This document shows, piece after piece, positions 55,818 to 63,453 of a DNA stretch of 64,000 nt (the stretch's first letter is position 1; each line of letters opens with the position of its first letter). The stretch is taken from positions 124,001 to 188,000 of the forward strand of contig CALCII010000016.1 of assembly GCA_937907395.1 (NCBI GenBank), read 5' to 3'. The translations under genes were made by a program, and so were the position numbers. The notes beneath the pieces were generated by a model. The model did no database searches. It was not told the DNA's origin and saw nothing but the letters and a program-made list of their open reading frames with translations. The DNA is from an uncultured Chitinophagaceae bacterium (GTDB taxonomy: Bacteria; Bacteroidota; Bacteroidia; Chitinophagales; Chitinophagaceae).

Positions 55818-56447
55818 TCATGGGAATTCAATGCCGGCATCTGTAACCCGGATGGCCCCCTCTTTTTCAAGTCGCCTCAACGTACAGGTGATGACTTCCC
55901 GGGAACTGCCCAGATCGGCGGCTATTTCACGGTGCAGCAATTGCAAGTGACTGGTTTGCCGGATGGTGGCTTTTTCCCGCAGGTAGCGGAGCAGGCGCTG
56001 GTCCAACTGCTCAAAAAGGAGTTGTTGAATGGTTTCCAGCAAGTCGTTATACCGCAGGTAATATTGTTTGTGGTACATATTGCCCAGCACGGGGTATTCC
56101 CGGAGCCAGTTCAGCAACTGGTCGGATGGAAGCAGCAGAATTTCTGCATCTTCTTCGGTAACCGCATAAATCTGGCTGGAGTTGTTATTGATTACAGCGG
56201 TGAAGGACATCACACAGCTTTCGCTGGGTTTGATATAATAGAGCAGTAACTCTTTATCTTCGTACTGAGTAAATACTTTCAGGATTCCACTGAGGACGAT
56301 GGGGACGGATCTTACGTACTGTCCCTGTTTCATGAGCCCGGTTTGCGCAGGAAAACTCACAATTTCACCGTGTTCGGCAATGCTTTCCAGCAGGGAATGA
56401 GGGTAACCGGAGAGATATTTGTTCAGAATTTCAATACTTACGGCCAT
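55818..56447 (-). CDS. Crp/Fnr family transcriptional regulator
   Basis: DNA-binding regulator of 209 residues. Seen: cyclic-nucleotide-type beta roll (about 20-115) with ESIAEHGEIVSFPAQTGLM, then the long dimer helix, and a winged helix-turn-helix (about 165-205) LHREIAADLGSSREVITCTLRRL, in which S-R-E matches the CRP recognition helix contact pair Arg-Glu. The beta roll lacks the cAMP-contact motif and has no N-terminal Fe-S cysteines, so the signal is unknown. Directly downstream lies a palindrome of CRP type that controls, I infer, the trxA operon. Divergent from rpmB; a palindrome TTTCTTAAGAAA (56459-56470) lies between. Confidence 0.9.
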   Translation of the reverse strand: MAVSIEILNKYLSGYPHSLLESIAEHGEIVSFPAQTGLMKQGQYVRSVPIVLSGILKVFTQYEDKELLLYYIKPSESCVMSFTAVINNNSSQIYAVTEEDAEILLLPSDQLLNWLREYPVLGNMYHKQYYLRYNDLLETIQQLLFEQLDQRLLRYLREKATIRQTSHLQLLHREIAADLGSSREVITCTLRRLEKEGAIRVTDAGIEFP

Positions 56448-56506
56448 GAGGATAATTATTTCTTAAGAAAGAAGAAATAAATTTCAGTTTTTTAGCCTGA
56501 TTTTCC

Positions 56507-56514
56507 TACCTTTG
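56507..56514 (+). promoter_or_regulatory. -7 promoter box of rpmB-rpmG-DUF4295
   Basis: TACCTTTG, a full match, 20 bases before the rpmB ATG at 56535. Confidence 0.65.
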
Positions 56515-56534
56515 CCGTCCAAAATTTTAGTATC

Positions 56535-56771
56535 ATGGCAAGAGTATGTCAGCTTACAGGAAAAGTGCCGGTGACCGGAAACAAGGTTTCTCACTCGAAT
56601 ATCAAGACAAAACGCCGTTTTCTGCCCAATTTGCAGACCAAGCGTTTCTTCCTGGCTGAAGAAGACAAATGGGTTACGCTGAAGGTTTCTACAGAAGCCA
56701 TCCGTACCATTAACAAGCGTGGCTTGTACAATGTGGTAAAAGAACTGAGAGCAAAAGGAGAAAAAATCTAA
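56535..56771 (+). CDS. rpmB: 50S ribosomal protein L28
   Basis: Large-subunit ribosomal protein of 78 residues. Seen: ARVCQLTGKVPVTGNKVSHS and NIKTKRRFLPNLQTKRFFL, then a basic C-terminal half (TEAIRTINKRGLYNVVKELRA), matching bL28 with the Bacteroidota length; no zinc-binding cysteine pair is complete (one Cys remains). Starts behind a TAnnTTTG box. First of the run rpmB (21-base gap) rpmG (57-base gap) DUF4295, all ribosome-associated. Confidence 0.97.
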   Translation: MARVCQLTGKVPVTGNKVSHSNIKTKRRFLPNLQTKRFFLAEEDKWVTLKVSTEAIRTINKRGLYNVVKELRAKGEKI

Positions 56772-56791
56772 CAAATTTAAACTGAGCAACA

Positions 56792-56974
56792 ATGGCAAAA
56801 AAAGGTAATCGTGTTCAGGTGATTCTGGAATGTACAGAGCACAAAACATCAGGCCAGCCTGGTACTAGTCGTTACATTACTACGAAGAATAAAAAGAACA
56901 CACCGGAACGTCTGGAATTGAAGAAATTCAATCCCATTCTGAAAAAAGTAACTGTACACAAAGAAATTAAATAA
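56792..56974 (+). CDS. rpmG: 50S ribosomal protein L33
   Basis: Large-subunit protein of 60 residues. Seen: the strands RVQVILECTEHKTS, RYITTKNKKNTPERLELKKF and NPILKKVTVHKEIK typical of bL33. Only one of the four zinc-ligand cysteines found in C+ paralogues is present (C in LECTEH), so this is a zinc-independent type. Second gene of the rpmB-rpmG-DUF4295 run, 20 bases after rpmB. Confidence 0.96.
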   Translation: MAKKGNRVQVILECTEHKTSGQPGTSRYITTKNKKNTPERLELKKFNPILKKVTVHKEIK

Positions 56975-57031
56975 TGTGTCTTTCGCACATTAAATAACTA
57001 CATCCTCAAAGGGATTTTAAATTAAGACGTT

Positions 57032-57205
57032 ATGGCAAAAGCAGCTTCAAAAAACGCTAAGATTAAAGATGCTAAAGCAGCAGCTGAATCAAAAAACTGG
57101 AGTAAAGTAATCAGAGCGGTTCGCAGCCCCAAAACCGGTGCATACACTTTCAAGGAAGCGATTGTGCACAAGGAAAAGGTGAAAGATTACATGGCTCAGA
57201 AATAA
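57032..57205 (+). CDS. DUF4295 protein, probably ribosome-associated
   Basis: Small basic protein of 57 residues, too short for many gene callers. Seen: MAKAASKNAKIKDAK start, then the family core KVIRAVRSPKTGAYTFKEA and VHKEKVKDYMAQK, which I recognise as DUF4295, restricted to Bacteroidota. From memory this corresponds to the extra ribosomal protein bL38 seen in the Flavobacterium ribosome structure; I could not verify the name here. Encoded 57 bases after rpmG in the same direction and followed by ftsY, which has its own promoter. Lys-rich composition fits an RNA-binding partner. Confidence 0.88.
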   Translation: MAKAASKNAKIKDAKAAAESKNWSKVIRAVRSPKTGAYTFKEAIVHKEKVKDYMAQK

Positions 57206-57259
57206 TTATAGCTTAGCTATTATGAGAGAAAGCTGTTCCAGGTTCTTACATGGAGCGGC

Positions 57260-57290
57260 TTTGTCGTTTTTATACGATTCGTTATTCTTG
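57260..57290 (+). promoter_or_regulatory. Promoter of ftsY
   Basis: TTTG (57260-57263), spacer exactly 19 bases, TATTCTTG (57283-57290; one mismatch to TAnnTTTG), 19 bases before ATG 57310. It lies inside an upstream extension of the frame, which sets the start. Confidence 0.55.
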
Positions 57291-57309
57291 CATCATTAAA
57301 AGCAATCAG

Positions 57310-58275
57310 ATGGGATTTTTTGGAAAATTATTCGGCAAAAAGGAGAAGGAAAGTTTAGACCAGGGACTTGAAAAAACGAAGGAAGGGTTTCTTGGAAAAA
57401 TTGCCAGGGCCGTTGCCGGGAAAAGCACAGTAGATACAGAGGTATTAGATAACCTGGAAGAAGCATTGGTAAGTGCGGATGTAGGTATTGAAACCACTGT
57501 TCAGATCATTGAACGGATTGAAGCACGTGTGGCAAAAGATAAATATGTAGGTACAAGTGAACTCAATACAATTCTGCAAACAGAAATTGAAAACCTGTTG
57601 GTCGATGCACCTGCTGATACAACCTATACCAACTTTGAATTGCCTGCAGGCAAGAAACCATTTGTAATTATGGTGGTAGGTGTGAATGGTGTAGGTAAAA
57701 CAACAACGATTGGTAAACTGGCACATCATTTCAAAGCCGCCGGACAATCGGTTATGTTGGGTGCTGCGGATACCTTCCGTGCTGCAGCAGTGGATCAGCT
57801 CAGCATCTGGAGTGAACGCACCGGAGTTCCTATTGTAAAAAAAGAAATGGGAAGCGATCCCGCATCCGTTGCTTTTGATGCAGTAAACAGTGCTGTTGCA
57901 AGAAATGTGGATGTGTTAATTATTGATACGGCCGGACGATTACATACCAAAACACATTTGATGGAAGAGTTAAGTAAGATCAAACGTGTGGTTCAAAAAG
58001 TAATTCCGGATGCGCCGCATGATGTATTACTGGTGCTGGATGGCAGTACCGGACAAAATGCATTGGAACAGGCACGCCACTTTACGGCGGCAACAGATGT
58101 AAGTGGATTGGTGATTACCAAGCTTGATGGAACGGCAAAAGGCGGAGTGGTGCTGGCCATTGCAAACCAGTTTCAGATTCCGGTTAAGTTCATTGGTGTG
58201 GGAGAGAAAGTGGAAGACCTGCTAGTCTTTGATAAACATGAATTCGTGGATAGCTTATTCCACCTTGGTAAATAA
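57310..58275 (+). CDS. ftsY: Signal recognition particle receptor FtsY
   Basis: GTPase that docks SRP-bound ribosomes at the membrane. Seen over 321 residues: a short amphipathic N-terminus (MGFFGKLFGKKEKESLDQ) in place of the long acidic domain of E. coli FtsY; N domain helices; G domain with GVNGVGKTTTIGKLA (P-loop, about 115-129), DTFRAAAVDQL, IDTAGRLHT, TKLDGTAKGG and the closing GVGEKVEDLLVF. The compact N-terminus is usual in Bacteroidota. ATG 57310 is used since it begins the amphipathic helix and follows the promoter. Convergent with the Lys/Ala/Pro peptide gene. Confidence 0.96.
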   Translation: MGFFGKLFGKKEKESLDQGLEKTKEGFLGKIARAVAGKSTVDTEVLDNLEEALVSADVGIETTVQIIERIEARVAKDKYVGTSELNTILQTEIENLLVDAPADTTYTNFELPAGKKPFVIMVVGVNGVGKTTTIGKLAHHFKAAGQSVMLGAADTFRAAAVDQLSIWSERTGVPIVKKEMGSDPASVAFDAVNSAVARNVDVLIIDTAGRLHTKTHLMEELSKIKRVVQKVIPDAPHDVLLVLDGSTGQNALEQARHFTAATDVSGLVITKLDGTAKGGVVLAIANQFQIPVKFIGVGEKVEDLLVFDKHEFVDSLFHLGK

Positions 58276-58301
58276 AACAACAGTTCAAATAAAGTAAAGG
58301 C

Positions 58302-58329
58302 AAAAAAAATCCTCCTGGAATCAGGAGGA
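58302..58329 (-). terminator. Terminator of the Lys/Ala/Pro peptide gene
   Basis: Stem TCCTCCTG (58310-58317) with CAGGAGGA (58322-58329), loop GAAT; an A run (58302-58309) gives a T tail on the reverse strand, 24 bases past the stop. Confidence 0.85.
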
Positions 58330-58352
58330 CTTTCGAATGATTCTTTCGAATC

Positions 58353-58502
58353 TTATTTCTTTTTAGCAGCTTTTTTAGCAGCTTTCTTTTTAGGAGCAGC
58401 TTTCTTTGCAGCTTTTTTAGGAGCAGCTTTCTTTTTAGGAGCAGCTTTCTTTGCAGCTTTCTTAGGAGCAGCTTTTTTAGCAGCTTTTTTCTTTGTTGCC
58501 AT
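58353..58502 (-). CDS. Histone H1-like Lys/Ala/Pro repeat peptide
   Basis: ATG 58502 opens a frame of 49 codons plus TAA, too short for many gene callers. Seen: after MATKKK the protein consists only of Lys, Ala and Pro in KKAAP/KKAAK units, more than half Lys, with no other residue type. This resembles the C-terminal tail of eukaryotic histone H1 and of bacterial KAAP-type nucleoid proteins, so it probably binds DNA or RNA by charge. It lies directly downstream of rpmA in the same direction and ends in a strong terminator, so it is most likely part of the rplU-rpmA transcript. No folded domain. Confidence 0.7.
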   Translation of the reverse strand: MATKKKAAKKAAPKKAAKKAAPKKKAAPKKAAKKAAPKKKAAKKAAKKK

Positions 58503-58579
58503 TTTTTTAGAATTTAACGGTTTAGTTAATAAAAGTTAACAGAGTAAAAATAAATTTTTTTTTTAAACAAAAAAATTTT

Positions 58580-58846
58580 TTATCCGGCAACTTCTATCGG
58601 GGCAACAGAGACAAATGTTTTATTGTCTTTTCCTTTTTTGAATTCCACAACACCATCAGCTAATGCAAACAACGTAAAATCTCTGCCAACACCCACGTTT
58701 TTACCAGGATGATAAACAGTACCACGTTGACGAATGATGATGTTTCCGGAGGCAGCTGGTTGACCACCATAGATCTTAACACCTAAGCGTTTGCTTTGTG
58801 AGTCACGACCATTCTTTACACTACCTTCACCTTTTTTATGTGCCAT
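58580..58846 (-). CDS. rpmA: 50S ribosomal protein L27
   Basis: Large-subunit protein of 88 residues near the peptidyl-transferase centre. Seen: the N-terminal MAHKKGEGSVKNGRDSQSKR and the glycine-rich loop GVKIYGGQPAASGNIIIRQRG, followed by TVYHPGKNVGVGRDFTLFA, all diagnostic of bL27. There is no extra N-terminal cleavage peptide as in Firmicutes; the tip begins right after Met with A-H-K-K. Second gene after rplU (46-base gap), before the Lys/Ala/Pro peptide. Confidence 0.97.
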   Translation of the reverse strand: MAHKKGEGSVKNGRDSQSKRLGVKIYGGQPAASGNIIIRQRGTVYHPGKNVGVGRDFTLFALADGVVEFKKGKDNKTFVSVAPIEVAG

Positions 58847-58892
58847 TGTTTAAGAATTTGAAATTTGAAAAACTGAAATTTAATTTCTGAGA

Positions 58893-59195
58893 TTATGCAA
58901 TTGCAGTTACTTTAATCTGAGTGTACAACGTGCGGTGTCCTCTTTTCTTGCGGAAACCTTTACGACGTTTCATTTTAAAAGCAATCACGGTTTTGCCTTT
59001 TTTCTCAGCCAGAATTTCAGCCTTTACTTTTGCTTTTACATCGGCACCAGTGCTGATCTTTCCATCAGCATCCACCATCAGTACTTCTGAAAATTCTACC
59101 TGGTCGCCTGCGTTGCCCTCAATGTGAGGAACGTAAAGACTCTGACCTTCTGTAACTTTGTATTGCTGACCTGCAATTTTTACTACTGCGAACAT
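58893..59195 (-). CDS. rplU: 50S ribosomal protein L21
   Basis: Large-subunit protein of 100 residues. Seen: FAVVKIAGQQYKVTEGQSLY, the opening strand of bL21, DQVEFSEVLMVDADGKI, VKAEILAEKKGKTVIAFKMK and the basic RRKGFRKKRGHRTLYTQIKV tail that contacts 23S rRNA. First gene of rplU-rpmA-(Lys/Ala/Pro peptide); a full -7 box stands 22 bases upstream. Confidence 0.97.
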   Translation of the reverse strand: MFAVVKIAGQQYKVTEGQSLYVPHIEGNAGDQVEFSEVLMVDADGKISTGADVKAKVKAEILAEKKGKTVIAFKMKRRKGFRKKRGHRTLYTQIKVTAIA

Positions 59196-59216
59196 AACTT
59201 TCCAATATTAGGGCTG

Positions 59217-59224
59217 CAAAGGTA
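59217..59224 (-). promoter_or_regulatory. -7 promoter box of rplU-rpmA
   Basis: Reverse strand TACCTTTG, a full TAnnTTTG match, 21 bases before the rplU ATG at 59195. Confidence 0.65.
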
Positions 59225-59303
59225 GGGAGAAAATCTGTTCTAAGCTAAATTTCAGCGAAAAAATTTGCCCCTTTTTTAACGGAGCGGTATGGAACTGTAA
59301 AGT

Positions 59304-59311
59304 TAATTTTG
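59304..59311 (+). promoter_or_regulatory. -7 promoter box of the GH3-type gene
   Basis: TAATTTTG, a full TAnnTTTG match, 23 bases before ATG 59335. Confidence 0.6.
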
Positions 59312-59334
59312 TGCCTCATTATAAGTGTGTTTGA

Positions 59335-60834
59335 ATGAAAATAAAATCACTTCTGGCCAAACCCGTAGCCGGATATATCTATAAATCGATCCAGCGTAAT
59401 AAGCTTACTGCTGTTGCAGACCAGGAACGGATTCTTTCTCAATTGATTAAGACCGGCCGGAATACCGAATACGGGCAGGAGGTGAAGCTGGGCGATGTAA
59501 CCAATTACGATTCATTCCGGCAGGCGGTCCCTGTGCGGGATTACGAACAGTTTCGCACCTGGATTGACCGCATTATTGAAGGCAAGCACAATGTGTTGTG
59601 GAAAGGGGTGCCCCTGTATTTTGCCAAAACATCCGGCACCACCAGCGGGGTCAAGTATATCCCCATTACGAAAGAATCGGTTGGAAACCATTTCGGTACT
59701 GCCCGGAATGCCACTTTTTGCTATGCTGCCGAAACGGGGAATACAAAGTTCCTCGATGGAAAACTCATTTTCTTGTCCGGTTCCCCCGAACTGGAACGGG
59801 TAGGTGGAATTCCAACCGGAAGACTCAGCGGAATTTCCAATCATCTCATCCCCAAATATCTGCGAACCAACCAACTCCCGTCTTACGAAACCAATTGCAT
59901 CGACGACTGGGAAACCAAACTGCAGAAAATTGTAGATGAAACCATCAACCAGAATATGACGCTCATCAGCGGTATACCGCCATGGATGCAGATGTACTTT
60001 GATGAACTCATGAAAAGAACCGGAAAAAAAGTAGGCGATATCTTCCCCAACTTTAACGTGATTGTGCAGGGCGGGGTGAATTTTGAACCGTACAAAGCCA
60101 AACTATTTGATAGCATTGGCCGTAAAATCGACTGTATTGAAGTATACCCGGCCAGCGAAGGTTTCTTTGCCTTCCAGGATTCGCAGGAAGCAGAGGGATT
60201 ACTGTTAAATACCAACGACGGAATCTTCTACGAATTTGTTCCCGCTGCCGAAATTTTCAATGAAAACCCAACCCGCCTGTCGCTCAAAGATGTGAAAGTG
60301 GGCGAAAACTATGCATTGATTATTAACAGTAATGCCGGCCTTTGGGGCTATAATATTGGCGATACTGTGAAGTTTGTTTCCACGAATCCTTACCGTCTGG
60401 TGGTGACCGGCCGAACCAAACATTATATATCCGCATTCGGCGAACATGTGATTGGGGAGGAAGTCGAACATAGTCTGCTTAAAGCGGCCGAAGAAGAAAA
60501 GGTTCACATCATTGAATTTACAGTGGCGCCGCAGGTGCAGCAGGGCGAAGGCAGAAGCTATCACGAATGGTTTATCGAATTTGAACAGTTGCCCCACAAC
60601 CTGGAACAGTTCCGGATGAAGATTGATGAACAGCTCCGGGAGAAAAATATTTACTACGACGATCTCATTGCCGGTAATATTCTGCAGCCATTGAAAATCA
60701 CACCTATCCGCAAGAATGGCTTCATTGATTATATGAAGAGTGTGGGCAAGTTGGGCGGACAAAACAAAGTGCCCCGGTTAAGCAATGATCGCAAACTGGC
60801 CGATGCTTTATCGCCTTATGTTTTAAATGTTTAG
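59335..60834 (+). CDS. GH3-family acyl-adenylating enzyme
   Basis: Enzyme of 499 residues of the GH3 family (ANL superfamily), which in plants joins amino acids to jasmonate or auxin via an acyl-adenylate. Seen: the P-loop-like ATP motif FAKTSGTTSGVKYIP near residue 100, YPASEGFFAFQ near 268, the hinge and Tyr/Arg-containing YRLVVTGRTKHYISAFGEHV near 355, and a C-terminal EWFIEFEQ domain. No ACP or CoA partner is next to it. GH3 homologues are widespread in Bacteroidota, but the substrate is unknown; fatty acyl or aromatic acid amides are guesses. Own promoter; dxr begins 31 bases later. Confidence 0.85.
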   Translation: MKIKSLLAKPVAGYIYKSIQRNKLTAVADQERILSQLIKTGRNTEYGQEVKLGDVTNYDSFRQAVPVRDYEQFRTWIDRIIEGKHNVLWKGVPLYFAKTSGTTSGVKYIPITKESVGNHFGTARNATFCYAAETGNTKFLDGKLIFLSGSPELERVGGIPTGRLSGISNHLIPKYLRTNQLPSYETNCIDDWETKLQKIVDETINQNMTLISGIPPWMQMYFDELMKRTGKKVGDIFPNFNVIVQGGVNFEPYKAKLFDSIGRKIDCIEVYPASEGFFAFQDSQEAEGLLLNTNDGIFYEFVPAAEIFNENPTRLSLKDVKVGENYALIINSNAGLWGYNIGDTVKFVSTNPYRLVVTGRTKHYISAFGEHVIGEEVEHSLLKAAEEEKVHIIEFTVAPQVQQGEGRSYHEWFIEFEQLPHNLEQFRMKIDEQLREKNIYYDDLIAGNILQPLKITPIRKNGFIDYMKSVGKLGGQNKVPRLSNDRKLADALSPYVLNV

Positions 60835-60865
60835 CTTTACCACTTTATCATCGTCCCGATAAACA

Positions 60866-62020
60866 ATGAAAAGAAGCATCGCCATATTCGGTTCTACCGG
60901 TTCTATAGGTACACAGGCATTAGACGTAATCCGGGCCAATCCCGATTTGTTTGAAGTGGAAATTCTTACCGCTCACACCAACGAAGAAATGCTCATACAG
61001 CAGGCATTGGAATTTAAACCCAATGCAGTGGTGATAGTGGACGAGAAGAAATATGAAAAAACAAAATCGGCTCTTTCCTCTACCGATGTGAAAGTGTTTA
61101 CCGGCGAACAATCGCTGGAAGAGGTGGCGGCTTTTGATACCTACGACACCATGCTGGCAGCCATTGTTGGGTTTGCCGGTCTGCAACCCACTTTAAAAGC
61201 ACTGGAGAATAAAAAACGAATTGCGCTTGCCAATAAAGAAACCTTGGTGGTGGCTGGTGATATTGTGATGCGCATGGCGGTGGCCAATCAAACTCCCATA
61301 CTACCGGTAGATAGTGAGCACTCCGCTATTTTTCAATGCCTGGTTGGTGAAGCACGCAATCCCATTGAGAAAGTGATCCTTACTGCAAGTGGCGGACCTT
61401 TTCGTGGACGGAAACCCAACTTTCTGCTCAATGTAAAAAGAGACCATGCATTACAACATCCCAACTGGAGCATGGGTGCTAAAATCACAATTGATTCTGC
61501 AACATTGATGAATAAAGGACTGGAGATGATTGAGGCCAAATGGTTGTTCAATCTTCGTCCGGAACAGGTACAGGTGATCATTCATCCGCAAAGTATTATC
61601 CATAGTATGGTGCAGTTCCAGGATGGAAGTATCAAAGCACAAATGGGGCTGCCGGATATGAAACTGCCCATTCAATATGCATTAGGCTTCCCCAACCGTA
61701 TCACCAGCGATTTTCCCCGTTACGATTTCAGAAAAGTCAATACACTCACTTTTGAAGAGCCCGATTTAAAAACCTTCCGCAACCTGGCATTGGCAATTGA
61801 TGCGTTGAATAAAGGTGGTAACCTGCCATGCATTCTCAATGCTGCCAACGAAATTGCTGTTTGGGCCTTCTTAAGAAACAGGGTCGGTTTCCTGGATATG
61901 ACTGATGTGATTGAAAAGACGATGAACTATGTAACATTTATAGAACAACCCACTTTAGAAGAATATCTTGAAAGCGATGCCGAAGCAAGGAGCTATGCTG
62001 CTTCACTCATTCAAATGTAA
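60866..62020 (+). CDS. dxr: 1-deoxy-D-xylulose-5-phosphate reductoisomerase
   Basis: Second step of the MEP isoprenoid pathway, NADPH-dependent rearrangement of DXP to MEP. Seen over 384 residues: Rossmann motif IAIFGSTGSIGTQALDVI, NKETLVVAGD, LPVDSEHSAIFQ (metal Asp and Glu), TASGGPFRG, HPNWSMGAKITIDSATLMNKG and CNAANEIAVWAF-like segment (LNAANEIAVWAF). All active-site blocks are intact. It follows GH3 by 31 bases and precedes rseP by 64 bases; dxr-rseP adjacency is common in bacteria. Confidence 0.97.
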   Translation: MKRSIAIFGSTGSIGTQALDVIRANPDLFEVEILTAHTNEEMLIQQALEFKPNAVVIVDEKKYEKTKSALSSTDVKVFTGEQSLEEVAAFDTYDTMLAAIVGFAGLQPTLKALENKKRIALANKETLVVAGDIVMRMAVANQTPILPVDSEHSAIFQCLVGEARNPIEKVILTASGGPFRGRKPNFLLNVKRDHALQHPNWSMGAKITIDSATLMNKGLEMIEAKWLFNLRPEQVQVIIHPQSIIHSMVQFQDGSIKAQMGLPDMKLPIQYALGFPNRITSDFPRYDFRKVNTLTFEEPDLKTFRNLALAIDALNKGGNLPCILNAANEIAVWAFLRNRVGFLDMTDVIEKTMNYVTFIEQPTLEEYLESDAEARSYAASLIQM

Positions 62021-62084
62021 AAAAACTGCTATTCAGAATGTTTTTCACATATTTGCAAACATTTAAAGACTCAATATCCGCATT

Positions 62085-63452
62085 ATGCTTTTAGCAATTA
62101 ACTGGGCTGAATTTGGAATTAAAGCCGGACAATTATTATTATCTCTTTCCATACTCATTATTTTCCACGAGTTTGGGCATTTCATTACTGCCAGATGGTT
62201 CAAGTGTCGTGTAGAAAAATTCTATCTCTTTTTTGATCCCTGGTTTTCTTTATTTAAAAAGAAAAAAGGTGATACTGAATACGGTATTGGCTGGCTACCT
62301 CTTGGCGGCTATGTAAAGATATCCGGAATGATTGATGAGAGCATGGATAAAGAAGCCATGAAACAACCGGCACAACCATGGGAGTTTCGCAGCAAACCGG
62401 CCTGGCAACGTTTGATCATCATGATTGGTGGTGTAACAGTGAATGTACTTCTTGCTTTCATTATTTATGCCATGATTTTGTTTGTGTGGGGAGAAAAGCA
62501 AACCCCGATGGATAGCGTGAAAAATGGTATCTGGATTACAGATAGCCTCATGTATGAAATTGGGTTACGTAATGGAGATAAAATTGTTTCTATCAATGAT
62601 AAACCGGTTGAAAATTTTGAAAACCTCAATGCATTAGTGATAACTGGCGAAAAACTGGTGGTTGACAGAAATGGTGAACAACAAACTATTAATCTTCCTG
62701 TGAACCTGATTGAAAAACTGGTGGAAAGCAAACGGAAAAGAGGGTTGATGCTGATGCCCCGTGTGCCTGCTATCATTGGCGAATTTGAGAAAAAAGATAC
62801 CAGCTATGCAAAAGCAGCCGGACTACAGGCAAACGACCGCATTGTTTCGATTGATACTGTACCGGTACAGTATTTTGATGAAATGATTCCGTTGGTTGGT
62901 AAGAAGAAAAATGAAACCGTACAATTAAAAGTGGATAGAGGCGGACAGGAATTATCAATTATTTCCAAAGTAAACAGCGATGGTAAAATTGGTTTGTCGA
63001 TTCTTTCCGATGAAGAATATGAAAAGCTGGGAGTGTTGAAAGTGATCCGTCATAAATACGGATTCTTTGAAGCAATACCTGCAGGTGTGGGTAAAGCTAT
63101 TGATAAACTGAAGTTTTATGTGGATCAGTTTCGTCTGATTCTGAATCCGCAAACCGGAGCCTATAAAGGAATTGGCGGTTTCAAATCCATGGGATCTATT
63201 TTCCCCGCTCAATGGGATTGGGAAAGTTTCTGGAGTATTACGGCATTCTTTAGTATCGTGCTTGCATTCATGAACCTGTTGCCCATTCCTGCATTGGATG
63301 GCGGACATGTGTTATTTACACTCGTTGAAATGATCACCGGACGTAAACCCAATGAGAAGTTTCTTGAATATGCACAGGTGGTGGGTATGGTAATTTTGTT
63401 TGGCTTACTCATTTATGCCAACGGTAATGATCTGTTTGGCTGGAACAGGTAA
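62085..63452 (+). CDS. rseP: Site-2 RIP metalloprotease RseP
   Basis: Intramembrane zinc protease that cuts transmembrane anti-sigma factors or leftover signal peptides. Seen over 455 residues: IIFHEFGHFITARWF with the zinc H-E-x-x-H in the first helix, a central periplasmic part with two PDZ domains (about 125-235 and 240-330; GLRNGDKIVSINDKPVENFE, LQANDRIVSIDTVPVQYFD), a second membrane block and the third ligand loop NLLPIPALDGGHVLF. Normal length and layout. Weak -7-like CATATTTG (62050-62057) upstream. Ends one base before the stop of the convergent MutS-like gene. Confidence 0.96.
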   Translation: MLLAINWAEFGIKAGQLLLSLSILIIFHEFGHFITARWFKCRVEKFYLFFDPWFSLFKKKKGDTEYGIGWLPLGGYVKISGMIDESMDKEAMKQPAQPWEFRSKPAWQRLIIMIGGVTVNVLLAFIIYAMILFVWGEKQTPMDSVKNGIWITDSLMYEIGLRNGDKIVSINDKPVENFENLNALVITGEKLVVDRNGEQQTINLPVNLIEKLVESKRKRGLMLMPRVPAIIGEFEKKDTSYAKAAGLQANDRIVSIDTVPVQYFDEMIPLVGKKKNETVQLKVDRGGQELSIISKVNSDGKIGLSILSDEEYEKLGVLKVIRHKYGFFEAIPAGVGKAIDKLKFYVDQFRLILNPQTGAYKGIGGFKSMGSIFPAQWDWESFWSITAFFSIVLAFMNLLPIPALDGGHVLFTLVEMITGRKPNEKFLEYAQVVGMVILFGLLIYANGNDLFGWNR

Positions 63453-63453
63453 C

